In this document: positions 27,461-41,202 of the stretch, in pieces
How positions within the stretch are numbered: the first letter of the stretch is position 1
Layout: each line of letters begins with the position of its first letter
Assembly: GCF_014650555.1 (NCBI RefSeq)
Contig: NZ_BMVE01000002.1
Location: 933,807 to 997,806, forward strand
DNA: 64,000 nt
DNA from: Streptomyces goshikiensis
GTDB lineage: Bacteria; Actinomycetota; Actinomycetes; Streptomycetales; Streptomycetaceae
Reading direction: 5' to 3'
Translations under genes and position numbers: made by a program
Notes under the pieces: model-generated
Database searches by the model: none
What the model was told of the DNA's origin: nothing
What the model saw: only the letters and a program-made list of their open reading frames with translations

Positions 27461-28897
27461 GTGAGCAAGACCTACGCGGGAGCGCGGCTGCGCAGGCTGC
27501 GCGAGGAGCGCCGCCTGAGCCAGGCCGATTTGGCCCGGATGCTGGCGATCTCGCCCAGCTACCTCAACCAGATGGAGCACGACTCCCGCCCGCTGACCGT
27601 GCCCGTGCTGCTGCGGCTGACCGAGGCCTTCGGCGTGGACCCGGGCTTCTTCTCGGAGCGGGACACCAGCCGGCTCGTGGCCGACCTGCGCGAGGCGCTG
27701 GCCGGGGAGGTCGCGGCGGCCCGGGTGTCCGCCTCCGACCTCGCGGAACTCGCCTCCCGGATGCCGGCGGTCGCCCAGGTGCTGCTGGACCTCGGGCGGC
27801 GCGGCCAGCTGCTCGCCGAGGGGCTGGCGGGCGCCGCCGACGGCCGCGACGCCGGAGCGGGGCCGGGGCCGGGGGCCGCGACGGGGGCCCCGGGCGCCCC
27901 GCGCTCACCGCACGAGGAGATCCGGGAGTTCTTCTACCGCCGCCAGAACTACCTGCACGACACCGACCTCGCCGCCGAGGAGCTGGCCCGCGCCATCGGG
28001 ATCCGCCGCGGCGACGTCGTACGCGCCCTCGCGGCGCGGCTCGCCGAACGCCACGGGGTCCGGCTGGCCGCCGACTCCGAGCGGCTCCACCACTACGACG
28101 AATCCGCCCGCGTGCTCCACCTCTCGGCCCGGCTGCGGCCCGGCCAGCAGGCGTTCCGGATGGCGACCCAGCTCGCGCTGCTGGAGTACGCCGAGGAGCT
28201 GGACCGGCTCGCCTGCGAGGACTTCCCGGCCGGCTCCACCGCCCACGCCCTGGCCCGGATCGGCATCGCCAACTACTTCGCCGCCGCGCTGATCCTCCCG
28301 TACCGCGCCTTCCACACGGCCGCCGAGGAATTCCGCTACGACATCGAGCGGCTCACCGACCACTTCGGCATCGGCTACGAGACGGTCTGCCACCGCCTGA
28401 GCACCCTTCAACGCCCCAGGCTGCGCGGGGTCCCGTTCTCCTTCGTCCGCGTCGACCGCGCCGGGAACATGTCCAAGCGACAGTCCGCGACCGGATTCCA
28501 CTTCTCCCGCGCGGGCGGCACCTGCCCGCTGTGGAACGTCTACGAGGCCTTCGCCGCGCCCGGCCGGATCCACGTCCAGGTCGCCGCCATGCCGGACGGG
28601 CAGCGCTACCTGTGGACGGCCCGCGCCCTGACCCGGCACCGGGGCGGCTGGGGCGAGCCCGGCAAGACGTTCGCGATCGGGCTGGGCTGCGAGATCCGGC
28701 ACGCCTCGCGGCTCGTCTACTCCGACGGCCTCGACCTCGGCAACACCGCGGCCGCCACCCCCATCGGCATGGGCTGCCGCATCTGCGAACGCCTCGACTG
28801 CCCGCAGCGCGCCGTCCCGCCGCTCGGGCGGCCGCTCGCCGTCGACGAGAACACCAGCACCTTCGTCCCGTACCAGGTCGCCGACCGGGCGCGCTGA
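27461..28897 (+). CDS. RamB/ScfR-type transcriptional regulator of acetate/short-chain fatty acid metabolism
   Basis: A 478-residue DNA-binding regulator. An XRE helix-turn-helix is at about 8-65 ([36 protein letters not shown]), then a helical linker, an IrrE/ImmA-like middle region at about 150-290 ([35 protein letters not shown]), and the ScfR C-terminal domain at about 330-470 with the conserved Cys cluster [26 protein letters not shown] precedes the GTG at 27461. It is divergent from aceA, as expected for a regulator of the glyoxylate operon; RamB in Corynebacterium has this role. Confidence 0.9.
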   Translation: MSKTYAGARLRRLREERRLSQADLARMLAISPSYLNQMEHDSRPLTVPVLLRLTEAFGVDPGFFSERDTSRLVADLREALAGEVAAARVSASDLAELASRMPAVAQVLLDLGRRGQLLAEGLAGAADGRDAGAGPGPGAATGAPGAPRSPHEEIREFFYRRQNYLHDTDLAAEELARAIGIRRGDVVRALAARLAERHGVRLAADSERLHHYDESARVLHLSARLRPGQQAFRMATQLALLEYAEELDRLACEDFPAGSTAHALARIGIANYFAAALILPYRAFHTAAEEFRYDIERLTDHFGIGYETVCHRLSTLQRPRLRGVPFSFVRVDRAGNMSKRQSATGFHFSRAGGTCPLWNVYEAFAAPGRIHVQVAAMPDGQRYLWTARALTRHRGGWGEPGKTFAIGLGCEIRHASRLVYSDGLDLGNTAAATPIGMGCRICERLDCPQRAVPPLGRPLAVDENTSTFVPYQVADRAR

Positions 28898-28933
28898 GCC
28901 CGGGGGAGGGACCGGGCCGGGCCGGGGCGGCGG

Positions 28934-29851
28934 TCAGCCCAGGCGGAAGGCCTCCGTCGGGGTCACCGGGGCGCCCGCCGCCACCCCGTGCAGGACCTGC
29001 GCCAGCACCTCCGCGCCGCGCACCACCCGGGGCCCCGGCCGGTTGAAGTACGCGGGCCCGTCCAGCACCCACACCGCGCCGGCCCGTACCGCGGGCAGCT
29101 CCTCCCAGCCGGGCAGCGAGGTCAGCAGCTCCCGCTCGCGCAGGGTGCGCTCCGGGGCGAACCCGCAGGGCATCAGGAGGAGTACGTCGGGGCGGGCGGC
29201 CCGGACCGCCTCCCAGTCCATCGGCCGGGTGTGCTCGCCCGGGGCGGCGAGCAGCGCCTCGCCGCCCGCGTACGCGATCTGCTCGGGCACCCAGTGCCCG
29301 GCAGGCCAGAGCGGGTCGAGCCACTCGATCGCCACGACCCTGGGCCGCGGCCGCCGGCCCGCCGTCCGCTCGCGCACGGCCTCCAGACGGTCGGCGAGGG
29401 CCGCCCGGCGCTCCCGCGCGTGCTCCCGTACGCCCAGCAGCTCGCCCACCGTGACCAGGCAGTCCAGTACGTCCTCCAGGGTGCGCGGCTCCAGGCTCAG
29501 CACCCGGGGCCCGCCGTCCAGGACGCGCACCGCCCGGCTCGCCCCCGCGTAGGAGACGGCGCAGACGTCGCACAGGTCCTGGGTGAGGACCACCTCGGGC
29601 CGCAGCGCGCCCAGCGCCTCGGTGTCGAGGGCGTAGAGCGAGGACCCGCTGTGCGCGGCGCCCCCGACCGCGGCGGAGATCTCCCGGCTGCTCAGGTCGT
29701 CCGGGGAGAACCCGGCGGAGGTCACCACCGGTACCCCCGCCACCGCCCGCGGCGGCCAGTCGCACTCGTGCGTCCGGCCCACCAGATCGGCGGCCAGGCC
29801 GAGCTCGGCGACGATGTCGGTGGCCGCGGGGAGCAGCGAGACGATGCGCAT
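28934..29851 (-). CDS. BtuF-like cobalamin/iron-siderophore-type binding protein without signal peptide
   Basis: A 305-residue protein of the class III periplasmic-binding fold used for vitamin B12 and iron chelates. It begins [20 protein letters not shown], followed by [49 protein letters not shown] and [12 protein letters not shown]. No signal peptide, lipobox or membrane helix is visible, so it is probably cytoplasmic, as for a known subgroup of BtuF-like proteins of uncertain role. The upstream extension to 29932 has no coding character. It is divergent from a cobalamin riboswitch, which supports a link to cobalamin, though the riboswitch is on the opposite strand. Confidence 0.85.
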   Translation of the reverse strand: MRIVSLLPAATDIVAELGLAADLVGRTHECDWPPRAVAGVPVVTSAGFSPDDLSSREISAAVGGAAHSGSSLYALDTEALGALRPEVVLTQDLCDVCAVSYAGASRAVRVLDGGPRVLSLEPRTLEDVLDCLVTVGELLGVREHARERRAALADRLEAVRERTAGRRPRPRVVAIEWLDPLWPAGHWVPEQIAYAGGEALLAAPGEHTRPMDWEAVRAARPDVLLLMPCGFAPERTLRERELLTSLPGWEELPAVRAGAVWVLDGPAYFNRPGPRVVRGAEVLAQVLHGVAAGAPVTPTEAFRLG

Positions 29852-29911
29852 TCCCCGACTGTAGGCCTTGGCCCGGGGACCCTTCGCACCCGTTCGCGCC
29901 GCGGGTGGGGG

Positions 29912-29939
29912 TGGACTTACTAGGACGTCCAACTATATG
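29912..29939 (+). promoter_or_regulatory. Promoter and near-palindromic operator before the cobalamin riboswitch
   Basis: TGGACT, 16 bases, then TATATG form a plausible -35/-10 pair. Between and across them is ACTAGGACGTCCAACT (29919-29934), centred on the perfect GGACGTCC palindrome, a likely repressor site. It is about 20 bases before the riboswitch core. Confidence 0.5.
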
Positions 29940-29949
29940 TTCGTGACAA

Positions 29950-30105
29950 GCCCGCGGTGCAGGGAAGCCGGTGTGAATCCGGCGCGGTCCCGCCACTGTG
30001 ACCGGGAAGTGCGTTCTCCAGCAGTACAGGCCACTGACGGAATCCATCCGTCGGGAAGGCCGGAGAGCGTGCGTTGATCCGGGAGTCAGGATACCGGCCG
30101 TGGGG
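29950..30105 (+). promoter_or_regulatory. Cobalamin (B12) riboswitch
   Basis: The conserved core is easy to read: GGTGCAGGGAAGCCGGTGTG at 29956, then AATCCGGCGCGGTCCCGCCA, CTGTGACCGG, a variable arm, GCCACTGACGG, TCGGGAAGGCCGG, and the closing GGGAGTCAGGATACCGGCC ending at 30099. It should bind adenosylcobalamin and repress expression on the plus strand. The next substantial gene downstream is mmsA at 30342, about 240 bases away. Between them lie a 30-codon frame and two hairpins. The 490-base gap 29852-30341 is thus filled by promoter, riboswitch and expression platform. Confidence 0.93.
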
Positions 30106-30126
30106 TGTTCCGTGTTGTCCACGAGG

Positions 30127-30219
30127 ATGGAGCAGACACGCATGGCACCGGTACGTGACCACGGCCCAGGTGATCCGGCGGAGTATCCGAAGTACGCGGC
30201 CCTGTCCGCGCGTTCGTGA
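30127..30219 (+). CDS. Possible leader peptide downstream of the riboswitch
   Basis: A 30-codon frame begins MEQTRMAPVRDHGPGDPAEY and ends SARS. CGAGG lies just upstream of the ATG. It starts 22 bases after the riboswitch and could be a leader whose translation is B12-controlled. No homology recognised. Confidence 0.3.
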   Translation: MEQTRMAPVRDHGPGDPAEYPKYAALSARS

Positions 30220-30250
30220 CTCGACGAAGGCATCCGCGCCTTCACTGTCC

Positions 30251-30288
30251 CGCGGTCTGCCCCGCGGCGCGCACCCCGATCGGTGCGC
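30251..30288 (+). terminator. Tandem hairpins, possible riboswitch expression platform
   Basis: CGCGG-TCTGCC-CCGCG (30251-30266) is followed by GCGCACC-CCGATC-GGTGCGC (30269-30288), ending 53 bases before mmsA. They could terminate transcription when B12 is bound. No T-run follows. Confidence 0.45.
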
Positions 30289-30341
30289 CGCCGCCGTCTG
30301 CCGCGCCTTCCTCGGATCTCACCTGACGAGAGCAGGCTTCG

Positions 30342-31837
<1,496 letters not shown>

Positions 31838-31841
<4 letters not shown>

Positions 31842-32989
31842 GCGCCGTGACCACCCTCACCGAGGACCAGCTCGCCCTCGCCGAGGTCACCCTCGACTTC
31901 GCCCAGGACCACCTCGCACCGCACGCCGTCGCCTGGGACAGGGACAAGCACTTCCCCGTCGACGTGATCAGGCGGGCCGCCGCCCTCGGCCTCGGCGGGG
32001 TCTACGTCCGCGAGGAGCAGGGCGGCAGCGGACTCACCCGGGCCGACGGCGTCCTCGTCTTCGAGACCCTCGCCACCGGCTGCCCCTCCATCGCCGGATA
32101 CCTGTCCATCCACAACATGGTCGCCTGGATGATCGACCGGTACGGGGACGCGGCCCAGCGCCGCCGCTGGCTGCCCGGCCTCTGCACGGCCGACACACTG
32201 GGCAGCTACTGCCTCACCGAGCCGGGAGCCGGCTCCGACGCGGGCGCCCTGCGCACACGCGCCGAACGGGACGGCGACCACTACGTCCTGACCGGCGTCA
32301 AGCAGTTCATCTCCGGCGCCGGAGCCGCGGGCGTGTACATCGTCATGGCCCGGACCGGAGAGGCGGGGCCCCGGGGGATCTCGGCGTTCGTCGTCGAGCG
32401 GGACGACCCCGGGGTCTCCTTCGGCGCCAACGAGCAGAAGATGGGCTGGAACGCCCAGCCCACCCGGCAGGTCGTCCTCGACGGGGTGCGCCTGCCCGTC
32501 GACCGGCGGCTCGGCGCGGAGGGCGAGGGCTTCCGCATCGCCATGAACGGCCTCAACGGCGGCCGCCTCGGCATCGCCGCCTGCTCGCTGGGCGGTGCGC
32601 AGAGCGCGCTGGACCGCAGCCTGTCCCACCTCGCCGACCGGGCGGCGTTCGGCGCCCGGCTCCTCGACGCCCAGGCGCTCCAGTTCCGGCTCGCGGACAT
32701 GGCCACCGAGCTGGCCGCCGCCCGCGCCCTGCTCCGTACGGCCGCCGAGGCCCTCGACGCGGGCGATCCGAAGGCCGCGGAGCTGTGCGCGATGGCCAAG
32801 CGGTTCGCCACCGACACGGGCTTCACCGTGGCCAACGAGGCACTGCAACTCCACGGCGGCTACGGCTACCTCAGCGAATACGGCATCGAGAAGATCGTCC
32901 GCGATCTCCGTGTGCACCAGATCCTGGAAGGGACCAACGAGATCATGCGCGTCATCGTCGCCCGCGGACTCACGGAGGCCCTGCGATGA
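31838..32989 (+). CDS. Acyl-CoA dehydrogenase (isobutyryl-CoA dehydrogenase-like)
   Basis: FAD-dependent alpha,beta-oxidation of a short branched acyl-CoA, in this context isobutyryl-CoA to methacrylyl-CoA. The 383-residue protein shows the ACAD motifs GSYCLTEPGAGSDAGALRT, GVKQFISGAG, EQKMGWNAQPTRQVVLDGVR, and the C-terminal LHGGYGYLSEYGIEKIVRDL with the RVHQILEGTNEIMRVI end. Catalytic Glu is expected in that last segment (EGTNE). Start overlaps mmsA by ATGA. Valine specificity rests on operon context with mmsA, HIBCH and HIBDH genes. Confidence 0.92.
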
Positions 32990-34059
32990 GCGGGGAGGAA
33001 GAGGTCCTCGTCTGCGTCGAGGGCCGGGCCGGCCGGCTGGTGCTCAACCGCCCGAAGGCCCTCAACGCCCTCAGCCACGCCATGGTGCTCCGGATCGAGG
33101 AGGCCCTGACGGCGTGGCGCGAGGACCCCGCCGTGGAGACGGTGGTGATCTCCGGAGCGGGGGAGCGCGGGCTCTGCGCCGGCGGTGACATCCGGGCGAT
33201 CTACGAGGACGCCAGAACGGGCGGCAGCGCCTCGGCGGACTTCTGGCGCGACGAGTACCGGCTCAACGCGCTGATCGCCCGCTACCCCAAGCCGTACGTG
33301 GCCCTCATGGACGGCATCGTGATGGGCGGCGGGGTCGGTGTCTCGGCCCACGGCGCCGTGCGGATCGTCACCGAACGCTCCCGCGTGGCCATGCCGGAGA
33401 CCGGCATCGGCTTCGTCCCTGACGTGGGCGGGACCTACCTCCTCGCGCTCGCGCCCGGCGAACTCGGCACCCACCTGGCCCTGACGGGCGCCCCCGTCGG
33501 CGCCGCCGACGCGCTGCTCTGCGGCCTCGCCGACCACTTCGTACCGTCCGAACGGCTCGGAGCGCTGGCCGCGGACCTGGCCCGGGTGCCCGTACACGAC
33601 GCCCTCACCCCGTACGTCGGCCCGGCCCCGGACGGTGAACTCGCCTCCCACCGCGAGTGGATCGACCACTGCTACGCGGCCGACACGGTGGAGGAGGTAC
33701 TGGCCCGGCTCCTCGCCAGTGGCGTCCCGGCGGCGAAGGAGGCTGCGACCACCCTGGCCGCCAAGTCGCCCACGGCCCTGAAGGTCACGCTGGCCGCGCT
33801 GCGCGGCGCCCGCCGGCTCGGACCGCTGGAGCGCGTACTGGAGCAGGAGTACCGCGTCTCCTGCGCGGCCCTGTCCTCGCCCGACCTGGTCGAGGGCATC
33901 CGCGCCCAGGTCATCGACAAGGACCGCGCCCCCCGCTGGTCACCCGCCCGGCTCGCCGAGGTGACGGAGGCCGACACGGCCCGCTACTTCGCCCCGCTCG
34001 GCGACCGCAACGAACTGGCCCTCGCCTCGACCGATTCCCTCCAGGAGGTGCCCTGGTGA
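32986..34059 (+). CDS. 3-hydroxyisobutyryl-CoA hydrolase (crotonase superfamily)
   Basis: Hydrolyses 3-hydroxyisobutyryl-CoA to the free acid in valine catabolism. At 357 residues it is longer than simple enoyl-CoA hydratases and fits HIBCH. Motifs: [40 protein letters not shown] (oxyanion-hole region), MDGIVMGGGVGVSAHG, and VAMPETGIGFVPDVGGTYLL with the catalytic Glu and Asp, and the extra C-terminal domain SPTALKVTLAALRGARRL with LEQEYRVSCA. ATGA overlap with the acyl-CoA dehydrogenase gene and GTGA overlap with the next gene mark translational coupling. Confidence 0.92.
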   Translation: MSGEEEVLVCVEGRAGRLVLNRPKALNALSHAMVLRIEEALTAWREDPAVETVVISGAGERGLCAGGDIRAIYEDARTGGSASADFWRDEYRLNALIARYPKPYVALMDGIVMGGGVGVSAHGAVRIVTERSRVAMPETGIGFVPDVGGTYLLALAPGELGTHLALTGAPVGAADALLCGLADHFVPSERLGALAADLARVPVHDALTPYVGPAPDGELASHREWIDHCYAADTVEEVLARLLASGVPAAKEAATTLAAKSPTALKVTLAALRGARRLGPLERVLEQEYRVSCAALSSPDLVEGIRAQVIDKDRAPRWSPARLAEVTEADTARYFAPLGDRNELALASTDSLQEVPW

Positions 34060-34973
34060 CCACCGTCATCGCATTCGTCGGCCTCGGCCACATGGGCGGC
34101 CCGATGGCCGCCAACCTCGTCGCGGCCGGTCACCGCGTGCTCGGCTTCGACCTCGTCCCCGACGCCCTGGCCACCGCGTCCGCGGCCGGGGTGGAGATCG
34201 CGGACTCCGCGCGGGCGGCCGCGGCCGAGGCGGACGTGGTGATCACCATGCTGCCCGCGGGCCGGCACGTCCTCGCCCTCTACCGGGACGAGGGGCTGCT
34301 CGCGGCCGCGAAGCCGGGCACCCTGTTCGTCGACTGCTCCACCATCGACGTCGCCGACGCCCGCGCCGCACATGAACTGGCCCTCGCCGCCGGGCAGCGG
34401 GCGCTCGACGCACCGGTCTCGGGCGGCGTGATGGGCGCCGAGGCGGCCACGCTCACCTTCATGGCCGGCGGCGGCGAGGCCGAATTCGCCCGGGCCGAGC
34501 CGCTCCTGGCCGCCATGGGCAAGAAGGCGGTGCACTGCGGGGGAGCCGGGGCCGGACAGGCCGCGAAGATCTGCAACAACATGATCCTCGGCATCTCGAT
34601 GATCGCCGTCAGCGAGGCCTTCGTCCTCGGCGAAAGCCTCGGCCTGTCCCACCAGGCGCTCTACGACGTCGCCTCCACCGCCTCCGGCCAGTGCTGGGCG
34701 CTCACCACCAACTGCCCCGTCCCCGGCCCGGTCCCGGCCAGCCCCGCGAACCGCGACTACCGGCCCGGATTCGCCGCCCCGCTGATGGCCAAGGACCTCG
34801 GACTCGCCGCCAACGCCCTGCGCGCGGGCGGCATCGACACCGGACTCGGCCTGCGCGCGGCCGAGATGTACGCCGCGTTCGCCGAAGCGAGCGGCGCCGC
34901 ACAAGACTTCTCCGGCATCGTCCACGTCCTGCGCGACGCGGCGGCCGAAGCACCGAAGGGAACCACCCCGTGA
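34056..34973 (+). CDS. mmsB: 3-hydroxyisobutyrate dehydrogenase
   Basis: NAD-dependent oxidation of 3-hydroxyisobutyrate to methylmalonate semialdehyde, the substrate of MmsA. The 305-residue beta-hydroxyacid dehydrogenase has the N-terminal signature [20 protein letters not shown], the TMLPAGRHV and FVDCSTIDV loops, substrate-binding [19 protein letters not shown], and the catalytic Lys region [18 protein letters not shown]. The C-terminal [19 protein letters not shown] is typical of HIBDH. GTG start at 34056 overlaps the HIBCH stop by four bases. Confidence 0.95.
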   Translation: MTTVIAFVGLGHMGGPMAANLVAAGHRVLGFDLVPDALATASAAGVEIADSARAAAAEADVVITMLPAGRHVLALYRDEGLLAAAKPGTLFVDCSTIDVADARAAHELALAAGQRALDAPVSGGVMGAEAATLTFMAGGGEAEFARAEPLLAAMGKKAVHCGGAGAGQAAKICNNMILGISMIAVSEAFVLGESLGLSHQALYDVASTASGQCWALTTNCPVPGPVPASPANRDYRPGFAAPLMAKDLGLAANALRAGGIDTGLGLRAAEMYAAFAEASGAAQDFSGIVHVLRDAAAEAPKGTTP

Positions 34974-35761
34974 CCGTGACCGAGACCACCGACCACGAGA
35001 CGATCCTCGTCGAGCGCAAGGGCCGCACCGCCCTGCTCACCCTGAACCGGCCCAAGGCGCTCAACGCGCTCAACCTCCAGGTGATGAACGAGGTCGTGGC
35101 CGCCACCGAGGCCCTCGACCGCGACCCGGACATCGGCTGCATCGTCCTCACCGGCTCCGCGAAGGCCTTCGCGGCCGGCGCCGACATCAAGGAGATGCGC
35201 CCGCAGAGCTACATGGACATGTACCTCAGCGACTGGTTCACCGCCTGGGACCGCCTCGGCAACCTGCGCACCCCCACCGTGGCGGCCGTCTCCGGCTACG
35301 CCCTCGGCGGCGGCTGCGAACTGGCCATGCTCTGCGACATCCTGCTCGCCTCCGACACCGCCGTCTTCGGCCAGCCGGAGATCAAGCTCGGTGTGATCCC
35401 GGGCATCGGCGGCTCCCAGCGCCTGACCCGGGCCGTCGGCAAGGCCAAGGCCATGGAACTGTGCCTGACCGGCCGCACCATGGACGCCGTCGAGGCCGAA
35501 CGCGCCGGGCTGGTCTCCCGCATCGTCCCGGCCGGCGAACTGCTCGCCGAGGCCCTCGCCGTCGCCGAGACCGTCGCGGGGATGTCCGCGCCGGTCGCGA
35601 TGATGGCCAAGGAGGCGGTGAACCGCGCCTTCGAGACCACCCTCGCCGAGGGCGTCCGCTTCGAACGCCGCCTGTTCCACGCAGTGTTCGCCACCGCCGA
35701 CCAGAAGGAGGGCATGTCCGCCTTCACGGACAAACGCCCCCCGCACTTCACCCACCACTGA
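34970..35761 (+). CDS. Enoyl-CoA hydratase (crotonase)
   Basis: Hydrates trans-2-enoyl-CoA; in this operon methacrylyl-CoA is the likely substrate. The 263-residue crotonase shows [20 protein letters not shown], the oxyanion-hole motif [31 protein letters not shown] with the first catalytic Glu region, and [20 protein letters not shown] with the second catalytic Glu. C-terminal [14 protein letters not shown] is typical. GTG start overlaps mmsB by four bases. Last gene of the valine operon; no clear terminator is seen in the 141 bases before the next gene. Confidence 0.93.
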   Translation: MTVTETTDHETILVERKGRTALLTLNRPKALNALNLQVMNEVVAATEALDRDPDIGCIVLTGSAKAFAAGADIKEMRPQSYMDMYLSDWFTAWDRLGNLRTPTVAAVSGYALGGGCELAMLCDILLASDTAVFGQPEIKLGVIPGIGGSQRLTRAVGKAKAMELCLTGRTMDAVEAERAGLVSRIVPAGELLAEALAVAETVAGMSAPVAMMAKEAVNRAFETTLAEGVRFERRLFHAVFATADQKEGMSAFTDKRPPHFTHH

Positions 35762-35902
35762 CCCGCCCCGCCGCCTGTGCGCTCTCGGGCTAGTGCGGGC
35801 GCGCCGGTGGGAAACAGGGGGGTCCGGGACGGTCATAGCTTCTGGGGGTGCCGCCGCCGGGGAACGCGGCGGCGCCCTTCGACCGTTCCGAGAGGACGCA
35901 CC

Positions 35903-36565
35903 ATGTTCGACATCAACCAGGTTCACGTCGGCCCGAGCGGGGACCTGCTCACGCCCGACAACTCCGTGATGGTCTTCATCGACCACCAGCCGCAGATGTT
36001 CTTCGGCGTCGGCAGCGGCGACCGTACCGCCGTCATGAACGCCACCGTCGGGCTCGCCAAGGCGGCGCGGGCGTTCGACGTGCCCGCCGTGCTCACCACC
36101 GTCGCCGCCGAGTCCTTCTCCGGGCCGATCCTGCCGCAGCTCGCCGAGGTGTTCCCCGGTCACGAGGTCATCGACCGCACCTCCATGAACGCCTGGGAGG
36201 ACGAGGCGCTCGTCGCGGCCGTCAAGGCCACCGGCCGCCGCAAGATCATCCTGTCCGGCCTGTGGACCGAGGTCTGCCTCGTCCTGCCCGCGCTGTCCGC
36301 GCTGGAGCAGGGCTACGAGGTCTACGTCGTCTCCGACGCGTCCGGCGGCGTCAGCCCCGCCGCCCACGAGCACGCCGTCCAGCGCATGCTCGCCGCCGGC
36401 GCCGTCCCCGTGACCTGGATCCAGGTGCTGCTGGAGCTCCAGCGCGACTGGGCCCGCGAGGAGACGTACGGGGCCGTCATGGAGGTCGTCAAGGAGCACG
36501 CCGGCGCCTACGGCCTGGGCGTCGTCTACGCGCAGGCCGTCATCGGCGCACACGCGGCGGGCTGA
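35903..36565 (+). CDS. Isochorismatase-family hydrolase (YcaC-like)
   Basis: Cysteine-hydrolase fold, 220 residues. The Asp of the D-K-C triad is in VMVFIDHQPQMFFGV, the Lys in AVKATGRRKIILSGL, and the nucleophile Cys in LWTEVCLVLPALSALEQGYE. These fit the YcaC group of isochorismatase-like hydrolases, whose substrate is unknown. AGAGG lies upstream of the ATG at 35903. First gene of a same-strand group reaching 43822 that combines stress proteins and hydrolases. Confidence 0.88.
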   Translation: MFDINQVHVGPSGDLLTPDNSVMVFIDHQPQMFFGVGSGDRTAVMNATVGLAKAARAFDVPAVLTTVAAESFSGPILPQLAEVFPGHEVIDRTSMNAWEDEALVAAVKATGRRKIILSGLWTEVCLVLPALSALEQGYEVYVVSDASGGVSPAAHEHAVQRMLAAGAVPVTWIQVLLELQRDWAREETYGAVMEVVKEHAGAYGLGVVYAQAVIGAHAAG

Positions 36566-36571
36566 GCCGCG

Positions 36572-37078
36572 TTGGACACCGGCCTGCTGATCCTGCGGCT
36601 CGCGGCCGGCCTGCTCATCGCGGGCCACGGAGTGCAGAAGGTCAGCTCCCACCTCGGCGGCAAGGGGCTCACGGGCGGCACCGAGGAGTTCCGCGCCGAC
36701 GGCTTCCGCGGCGGAGCCCTCACCGCCCTCGCCGCCGGGACGGGCCAGATCGGATCGGGCCTGCTGCTGGCCCTCGGGTTCCTGACCCCGCTCGCCGCCA
36801 CGGGCGCCATCGGGGTCATGACCGTCGCCCTCACCGTCAAACGGCGCAACGGCCTGTGGGTGCAGAACGACGGCTACGAGTACCCCCTGTTCCTCATCGT
36901 CACGGCCACCGCCCTCGCCGCGACGGGCCCCGGCGCGTGGTCGCTCGACGCCGCGACCGGGCTGACCCCGTACGCGCCCTGGTGGCCCGCGTTCGCGGTG
37001 GCCGCCGGCGCCGGCAGCGGGCTGCTGACCCGGCTCGTACTGCACCGCGCCACCCCCGCCCCCGCGCCCGGGCACTGA
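36572..37078 (+). CDS. DoxX-family membrane protein
   Basis: A 168-residue protein with four predicted membrane helices: LLILRLAAGLLIAGHGVQKV, GGALTALAAGTGQIGSGLLL, FLTPLAATGAIGVMTVALTV, and FLIVTATALAATGPG with a further C-terminal helix. The GHG and the YEYPLFLI motif are typical of DoxX. DoxX proteins take part in thiol or respiratory redox systems. Start is a TTG six bases after the isochorismatase stop; co-transcription is clear. Confidence 0.85.
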   Translation: MDTGLLILRLAAGLLIAGHGVQKVSSHLGGKGLTGGTEEFRADGFRGGALTALAAGTGQIGSGLLLALGFLTPLAATGAIGVMTVALTVKRRNGLWVQNDGYEYPLFLIVTATALAATGPGAWSLDAATGLTPYAPWWPAFAVAAGAGSGLLTRLVLHRATPAPAPGH

Positions 37079-37169
37079 GCGCCCCCGGCACACCGACCGG
37101 TCCGGCCGTCCGCGTACACCCCCTTGCCCGGACGGCCGGGCCCTCCACCACCTCCCGACCAGGAGCACC

Positions 37170-40083
<2,914 letters not shown>

Positions 40084-40248
40084 CGCCCCGCCAAGGGCCA
40101 CGACGGCGCGCGCCTCACACACCGTGACCTTTCAAGCGCCCAGAGTGGTCGACGGTGTGATCCTGGACGCGGTCCGCGCCACCCGCGGGCCCGCCGGCCA
40201 CCCCCGTCCGTCCCCGAAACTCCCACGCACCCCAAGGAGATCCCCGCC

Positions 40249-41202
40249 ATGCCTAACCAGCCGGTCCTCGAAACCGCCGCCCAGGCCTTCGCCGACGCCA
40301 CCGCCCAGCCGCCGTTCCTCTACGAGATCCCGCCCGCCGAAGGCCGCAAGGCCGTGGACGGGGTCCAGAGCGGCGAGGGCGTCACCCTGCCCGAGATCGA
40401 CGAGGAATGGATCACCGTCGAAGGCGGCCCCACCGGCGACGTCCGCACCCGGATCGTCCGCCCCCGCGGCGCCACCGGCCCGCTCCCCGTCATCGTCTAC
40501 ATCCACGGCGCGGGCTGGGTCTTCGGCAACGCCCACACCCACGACCGCCTCGTCCGAGAACTCGCCGTCGGCGCCGGCGCGGCCGTGGTCTTCCCCGACT
40601 ACGCCCTCTCGCCCGAGGCCCGCTACCCCGTCGCCATCGAGCAGAACTACAGCGTCGCCCAGTGGGTCGCCCGCGAGGGACGCCACAAGGACCTCGACGG
40701 CACCCGGATCGCCGTCGCGGGCGACTCGGTCGGCGGGAACATGAGCGCCGCCCTCACCCTCATGGCCAAGCAGCGCGGCGACGTGAACATCGTCCACCAG
40801 GTCCTCTTCTACCCGGTCACCGACGCCGCCTTCGACACCGAGTCCTACCGGCAGTTCGCCACCGGCTACTTCCTGCGCCGCGACGCCATGCGGTGGTTCT
40901 GGGACCAGTACACGACGGACGAGGCCGAGCGCGCCCAGATCACCGCCTCCCCGCTGCGCGCCTCCCTCGACCAGCTCACCGGGCTGCCGCCCGCCCTCGT
41001 CATCACCGCCGAGGCCGACGTGCTGCGCGACGAGGGCGAGGCGTACGCCGCCAAGCTGCGCGCCGCCGGAGTCCCGGTCACCGCGCTGCGCGTACAGGGC
41101 GCGATCCACGACTTCGTCATGCTGAACCCGCTGCGCGAGACGCACGCCGCGGAACTCGCCATCGGCCTCGCCGCCGACACCCTGCGCAAGGCCCTCGCAT
41201 GA
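40249..41202 (+). CDS. Alpha/beta hydrolase, HSL-type esterase
   Basis: A 317-residue carboxylesterase of the hormone-sensitive lipase family. The diagnostic HGAGWVFG is near 85, nucleophile Ser in VAVAGDSVGGNMSAAL near 160 (G-D-S-V-G-G), acid Asp in ALVITAEADVLRDEGE near 255 and His in GAIHDFVML near 285. Substrates are probably short acyl esters. CAAGGAGA stands before the ATG. Its stop overlaps the amidohydrolase start (ATGA), so the two are made together, suggesting a joint catabolic function. Confidence 0.9.
   Translation: MPNQPVLETAAQAFADATAQPPFLYEIPPAEGRKAVDGVQSGEGVTLPEIDEEWITVEGGPTGDVRTRIVRPRGATGPLPVIVYIHGAGWVFGNAHTHDRLVRELAVGAGAAVVFPDYALSPEARYPVAIEQNYSVAQWVAREGRHKDLDGTRIAVAGDSVGGNMSAALTLMAKQRGDVNIVHQVLFYPVTDAAFDTESYRQFATGYFLRRDAMRWFWDQYTTDEAERAQITASPLRASLDQLTGLPPALVITAEADVLRDEGEAYAAKLRAAGVPVTALRVQGAIHDFVMLNPLRETHAAELAIGLAADTLRKALA

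Noticed and set aside
28934..29851. BtuF-like gene as target of the cobalamin riboswitch
   Set aside because: The riboswitch consensus reads on the plus strand, while this gene is on the minus strand and starts upstream of it.
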